Source: Ectobius pallidus (lineage: Eukaryota > Arthropoda > Insecta > Blattodea > Ectobiidae). From it: 64,000 nt of DNA. The position numbers and the translations under genes were made by a program. Below the pieces are notes generated by a model. That model saw only the letters and a program-made list of their open reading frames with translations, was not told the origin of the DNA and did no database searches. The DNA is taken from NCBI GenBank assembly GCA_964059195.1, contig CAXKWD010000001.1, positions 156,352,532 through 156,416,531 on the forward strand, given 5' to 3'. Within the stretch, counting starts at the first letter, position 1. Each line of letters opens with the position of its first letter. Positions 60,100-64,000 of the stretch are shown here, one piece after another.

Positions 60100-60527
60100 C
60101 GATTTTTTTTAAACCATAAGAAATTTTAGATTAACGAAGTTGGAAACAACGATGTTCCCTTTTTACATACCAAATAAGTCAAGTGTTTTATGTCAAGTCA
60201 CGTATCTTTATGTCCCCCTCCGGTCTGAAAACAACCGTGCTTGCAAATCGCGTTGGATACCCCAAGTATTTCTCCCTAGGTAAATGTGTGTGAAAGAGAG
60301 AGCGTGAGCTTTGTGAACGATGTTATGAGAAAGAACACTTCAAAGAGCACTTCATTTTTGAAGTGTTCATACAGAAGAGTGGCAAAGAAAAAATAGCTTA
60401 TGGGTAAGGCCGGCCAGGAGGGAAAATGTACTTCACGAACGAACTACTTCATTTGAAGCGTTCACAGAGAAGAGTGAGAGATAGTGAAGTAGTTCACATA
60501 AATGAACTGGTTCGACCCATCACTACT
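59056..60527. mobile_element. hAT element nested in mariner
   Basis: The left end is TAGTGATGGGTAACTTG and the right end read inward is TAGTGATGGGTCGAACC (ending 60525). Both are followed by GTTCA/TGAAC-rich subterminal repeats such as GTTCATTT, GAACTGGTTC and AGTAGTTCA. CAGACCAT (59048-59055) and GAGACCAT (60528-60535) flank it. It splits the mariner codons for SPDL-RPSD. No transposase is recognised in 1.47 kb. Two copies of TGTAACGCTMAAAA and GTCACGAAATTA (59444-59503) form a short tandem. Confidence 0.85.
59565..59925 (+). repeat. Irregular A-rich satellite, AAATCCAAAATT type
   Basis: About 360 bp consists of loosely repeated AAAATCCAAAATTAAAA segments on one strand with very few G. It lies inside the hAT element and ends before TTTTGTCGCGTGGCGTTCC. 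Confidence 0.85.
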
Positions 60528-60646
60528 GAGACCATCGGACTTTCATTTGTTTGGTCCCATGAAGAAATTCCTGCTCGGTAAACGCTTTGCGTCAGATGCA
60601 GAAGTGAAGAAAAAAATTGTGCGTTACTCTTCGATCCACCCCCGTA

Positions 60647-62035
60647 GCCAAGTAACAATTCGTTTCTAACCCGATCAACAGCTAAGCATTAGGAACACGC
60701 CACATAATTTTGATAATATTTAAACATTATGCCATTATAATAGCGAGGACGATATTAAACATGGCACTGCAGAAAATATTAAGGCAATAAACATATTAGA
60801 GGAGCAAGATAAGGAGATAATTTTTGGAATAGGGGAAAAGACTTTACTGCCAACTTTCTCTTGTAGGGAATAATCTATACTAGTTCAGAACAAAATAAAA
60901 GTACGATTATTAAGTGAACTAGATTATTAGCTCTTTCACTCAACCCGGTAGCAACAAATGTTCTCCATATTTTCTATTACCATCGTCTTGTAGGCCTATC
61001 CAAGTTACATGTGTTAAGAATATTCAGAAGACTATTATCCAAGCTACGTCTAACTCTTCCTACACACCTATCATATTTCTTATTACAAGACGTGCTCAAT
61101 TTTACCAAAGTCACATATTTAACAGATTTTTATGTAACTTTTCATTTAATGTACAGATGTACTGACGAGAACAAGAAATATTATAGACAAATGACATTCA
61201 TTACCTATTAGCCTATATGGGAACAATTCCCAATAGTAAGCCTACAACTTTTTCAAACAAATCACGTGTGATTCTGTCAATTTAACTTACACAGACAAAT
61301 TGGAGTCACAAATATATGCCTTTGGGAACAATAGCAACTTTTCCACTCTTCTCAAACGTGGTTTTGTCATTTGCACTTATATATACAACCAATTTTCTAC
61401 AATGTTCTCTAATTTAAACAAAGTACGCCCATAATTTACAACCTTCAGACAAATTCCATAATGTATGAGAACAGGTAGATCTTGTATTTAAGTCTGAAAA
61501 TGGATTTTATTATTCTGACAGAGAAGAAACGGTGAAAATAAATTCCATGATTCAGCAAATTCATTGTTTTGCATTCAATGTGCATATTCCGAGGATAAAA
61601 AGTAAATTAAAACAACGACTTTGTCTGCCCTTCAGTCCAGCTCATTTTATATACTTTTTATTTGCATGTTCGATATCAACTTTTAGAAGACAGAGAGAAA
61701 AGCTGATATGGAAAATACAGGGAAAGAGAGTAAGTGGAAAGCATGCACTGTAATATTATTTGGTTCGAAAGCGTTGCTATGCGACTGAATTCAACTGTCA
61801 CTCTATTCTGGAGTTATCAGTGATATGCAAGCCAGCGCGCCTGGCACGAGCTGTCATTGTTACTTTCCAACACTTCCGTCTCTGCTCGCAAATTATGCAC
61901 TTCTTTCACTACGAATGAAAATCCTCCTCTCTTTCAATTTCCTTCTCCTTGTCCAATTCTGATATTAAAGCCTGGCAAAAATACGCAATGCATTAAGAAG
62001 CAACACATTATAAAATACTACCATATTATACTTGT
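60647..62035. other. No feature recognised
   Basis: AT-rich sequence. The frames at 61011-61211 and 61532-61753 have no known domain. Confidence 0.4.
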
Positions 62036-62190
62036 ATAATAATTCTAATGGTTTCTGTCCGTTCTTATTTATCACGAAAACTACTTAACTGATAAAGCTG
62101 AAATTTTGCATGGACATAGTTTTTATACCCGGAAAGAACATAGGACTATAGTCGCTGACTCATCGTCTCTACTAAACCAAAAATTATAAT
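62036..62190 (+). mobile_element. Possible Helitron-related leader fragment
   Basis: GTCCGTTCTTATTTATCACG, AAAACTACTTAACTGATAAA and GCTGAAATTTTGCATGGACA, then ACCCGGAAAGAACATAGGA resemble the leader segments common to insect Helitrons and similar repeats. Neither a TC start nor a CTAG end is attached here. Confidence 0.35.
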
Positions 62191-62638
62191 AATTAAAACC
62201 CCATTTCATTCAAAGTAAATAAGCCATGATACAATAGCAATATTTTTATATGCATATCAATATTTCACAGTTTATTGGCCAACCCATTAGTATAAAGTCC
62301 TACAGCACTTTACATGATTACAGTATCGAAATAATTAACATGACAAGAAACATTCATTATGTGGGGGTTTTCTCAAAATTATATATAATAATCATATTAT
62401 AAGTAAGTCCTGTGTTATTGTTGATTAGCTGGTTATTCGTCCTTCGTACAAAGTACAAACGTTTACTAACAAAACGAATATAAAATAAAATACCAATTAA
62501 TAAAATGTTTGGATACTATATAGTCACCCTATGGCAACATTATGCATATGTGGTACTTACAAATTGTTCCATACGGTTAATTACAATTCGCCCGAAGACA
62601 AAAAAAAAAAAAAAAAAAAAAATCGCCCGAATCCTCGA
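62191..62638. other. No gene recognised; poly-A run
   Basis: A-rich run at 62600-62622 close to the end of the frame at 62639-63049. GCCCGAAGAC and CGCCCGAATCC flank it. Confidence 0.4.
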
Positions 62639-63049
62639 TCATCGTCGTCCATAAAAAGTGATGTAACTTAAAAATCCGTTTTCCAATATTAATTTGAGAT
62701 CTCCGTTAAAAAAAACACTCTTTATCAGAAGTCCGCTGAGTATTGTTTTTGTCCTCATATAGGCTACTTGTAAAACTTGGTTTACGTAATTTATACCCAT
62801 ATAAAAAATTACACCTGTGGCACAGGAGATGCCTAGACTGAATGCAGCATTATTATAATATTCAATTCTTAAATTTGAAGACCATAGCAAGATTTTAACG
62901 TTCGGGATACAAGGCGTGTTATTTTTCTGCAAGGTGATGCTCAACAGCACGTAAGAAAAAAAGAAAAGAGTAAATGAGAGCAGTACAACACTGTACTCAG
63001 TTTTTGTTTTTATTGTTACGTCTGCTCTGATTCCCCAGTTGAGTTCCAT
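62639..63049 (-). CDS. Uncertain open frame with two hydrophobic segments
   Basis: At 136 codons this is the longest frame in the window. I recognise no family. The predicted protein starts MELNWGIRADVT and has a hydrophobic stretch at about residues 20-41 (VVLLSFTLFFFSYVLLSITL). A second lies at about 68-91 (AAFSLGISCATGVIFYMGIN). Its end is basic (FYGRR). Two membrane helices separated by a short loop could be an exon of a multi-helix receptor, but AT-rich DNA easily encodes Phe, Leu and Ile. No convincing splice sites, start context or neighbours support it. The chance of a random frame of this length in 64 kb is not small. Treat as unproven. Confidence 0.2.
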   Translation of the reverse strand: MELNWGIRADVTIKTKTEYSVVLLSFTLFFFSYVLLSITLQKNNTPCIPNVKILLWSSNLRIEYYNNAAFSLGISCATGVIFYMGINYVNQVLQVAYMRTKTILSGLLIKSVFFNGDLKLILENGFLSYITFYGRR

Positions 63050-63301
63050 TCCAAGAAAAGAAACAAGTAGCTACGAGATGTCTCCAAGTCTAATGAACTC
63101 TTCTTGTTTAAGTTTATGAAATGTGCAATTACTCTCCCTTCTTGTTTGCACGACGCCATCACTCCAAGCATGAGATAACTTAACTAGGGCCAAAATTCTT
63201 AGGTTTTAAAACTATTTTATTCTTGCTAGCTAATTGTGATATTTTAACACAAATATAAGTTTCACTGTCATGTCAGACTCACAGTCCAACCTTATAAAAC
63301 C
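63050..63301. other. No feature recognised
   Basis: No supported feature between the open frame and the hAT MITE. Confidence 0.3.
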
Positions 63302-63309
63302 TAAAAATG

Positions 63310-63526
63310 CAGAGGCGTAAAAAGGGGGTGTTTTGGGGGGTTTGAAACCCCCCCCCCATTGATTAAAAAAGGAAAATTTTACAATTTTTTTAAGTCTGCT
63401 TATAAATTACTTAATACGAGTATAAAGCGTGGGAAGCTTAAAACTCTTTACTGTGCATCTTAATTTTTAAAATTTTCCGGGGAGGACCCCCGAGCCCCCC
63501 ATATGGTCGGCCTGGTTACGCCTATG
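63310..63526. mobile_element. Small hAT-like MITE, 217 bp
   Basis: The left end is CAGAGGCGTAAAAAGGGGG and the right end read inward is CATAGGCGTAACCAGGCC. TAAAAATG is an exact 8-bp duplication (63302-63309 and 63527-63534). G- and C-runs follow the ends (GGGGGGTTTGAAACCCCCCC). No coding. Confidence 0.85.
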
Positions 63527-63534
63527 TAAAAATG

Positions 63535-64000
63535 GCTAAATAAGACCTTAAAAACTAAAATGGGCTAAAACTGGTTTTTAATTAAAATACGACATAATAC
63601 TTAAACTAAAAGACCTAATACGTAATTAATCTAATTATTACTTTCCATTAAAACTACTTTTTAAATATCTGCCTCGCTCACTGTCGCCAGTAGCCTACAT
63701 TTGTAAGAGAAAATGTAGCATTTTAAAATGTTATTTTTTAGCCCATTGTCCCAGTAAAGGAAATCGTTAGTGAACCAACTCCCTAGTTTCTTTAGAAGTA
63801 AATTAAGGTGATTTTTAAGAATGCTTGCACTTGCATTTTGTTCACAGTGTTTGCTCCAATAAGATGTCGAAAATAAAGTATTCTAAAGTTGGTTGATTAA
63901 TCGAAAAACGTTCTTGTTGGGTTTATGTAGTGGAGTTGGAAATAACAGGGACAGTTCTGGTAAGATTAATTATTCTTTAAACAATAAAGTACTGTTGAAA
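63535..64000. other. No feature recognised
   Basis: AT-rich sequence. GGCTAAATAAGACCT and GGGCTAAAACTGG recall the interior of the hAT MITEs at 18 and 55.6 kb, but no ends were found. Confidence 0.35.

Larger units (their letters stand above)
58651..60644. mobile_element. Rearranged mariner with nested hAT
   Basis: TA flanks both sides (58649-58650 and 60645-60646). The ends are CGAGGGTGGATCGAAAAGTA and, inward from the right, CGGGGGTGGATCGAAGAGTA. The left arm read on the minus strand encodes the transposase end: AVRRWLHSNRTDFYEQGILK and VSRWEKCVEKLGDYV (about 58760-58885). The middle then changes strand: LFHDNARPQVAAAVREKINK, FGWEVLQHPLYSPD (58949-59055) and, beyond the hAT, RPSDFHLFGPMKKFLLGKRF (60528-60605). 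The HDNARPH and PSDFHLF signatures are those of DD34D mariner enzymes. Without the hAT the element is about 0.52 kb. The N-terminal half is missing. Confidence 0.9.

Overview
The window looks like a piece of an insect nuclear genome, most likely from a cockroach-like or otherwise large, repeat-rich genome. It is AT-rich (about two thirds A+T by eye). It has no operons, no dense coding, and many (AAT)n, (TA)n, (TG)n and (AG)n arrays. It also carries tRNA-derived SINEs, non-LTR retrotransposon ends, Helitrons, mariner, hAT and PIF/Harbinger elements. A palindromic AGGCCT motif recurs about thirty times. The species assignment is inference. I recognise no intact host gene, rRNA gene, genuine tRNA gene or CRISPR array. 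Almost every open frame is a chance frame or the remnant of a transposon protein.

Layout. 0-10 kb holds a degenerate ~300-bp tandem repeat, a 2.2-kb element with ~455-bp inverted ends and an internal 507-bp duplication (4474-6671), SINEs at about 3.1 and 7.1 kb, and the 3' end of an RTE-like LINE (8574-9167, minus). 10-20 kb holds SINEs (10.3, 12.3-12.9, 14.1 kb) and two neighbouring hAT MITEs, 18017-18782 and 18852-19502. The clearest large element is a 4.6-kb PIF/Harbinger transposon, 19878-24477. It has a TTA target duplication, a three-exon HARBI1-like transposase pseudogene, an opposite-strand coiled-coil remnant, an intronic MITE and an inserted LINE. 25-35 kb holds two fold-back mariner derivatives, a 590-bp inverted repeat, a SINE with a clean target duplication, Helitron tails and a TA-flanked MITE.

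35-45 kb holds the C-terminal end of a Helitron helicase with a textbook hairpin-CTAG terminus, and a tandem Helitron (39467-42386) carrying a hAT MITE. 45-64 kb holds a second non-LTR retrotransposon end (about 50.2-50.6 kb), more SINEs, three hAT insertions, the partner copy of the 34-kb MITE, and a hAT nested inside a scrambled mariner (58651-60644). The longest open frame (62639-63049, minus, 136 codons, two hydrophobic segments) is the only weak candidate for non-transposon coding sequence.

The genes do not work together as a pathway. The window is best read as a stratified record of insertions. Its most unusual features are three. All three mariner derivatives, and two or three tRNA-like elements, have an inverted copy of their 3' part at the left end. 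A GAATTTTTC-like box follows the tRNA-like heads of several distinct SINE families. The AGGCCT palindrome is strongly over-represented.
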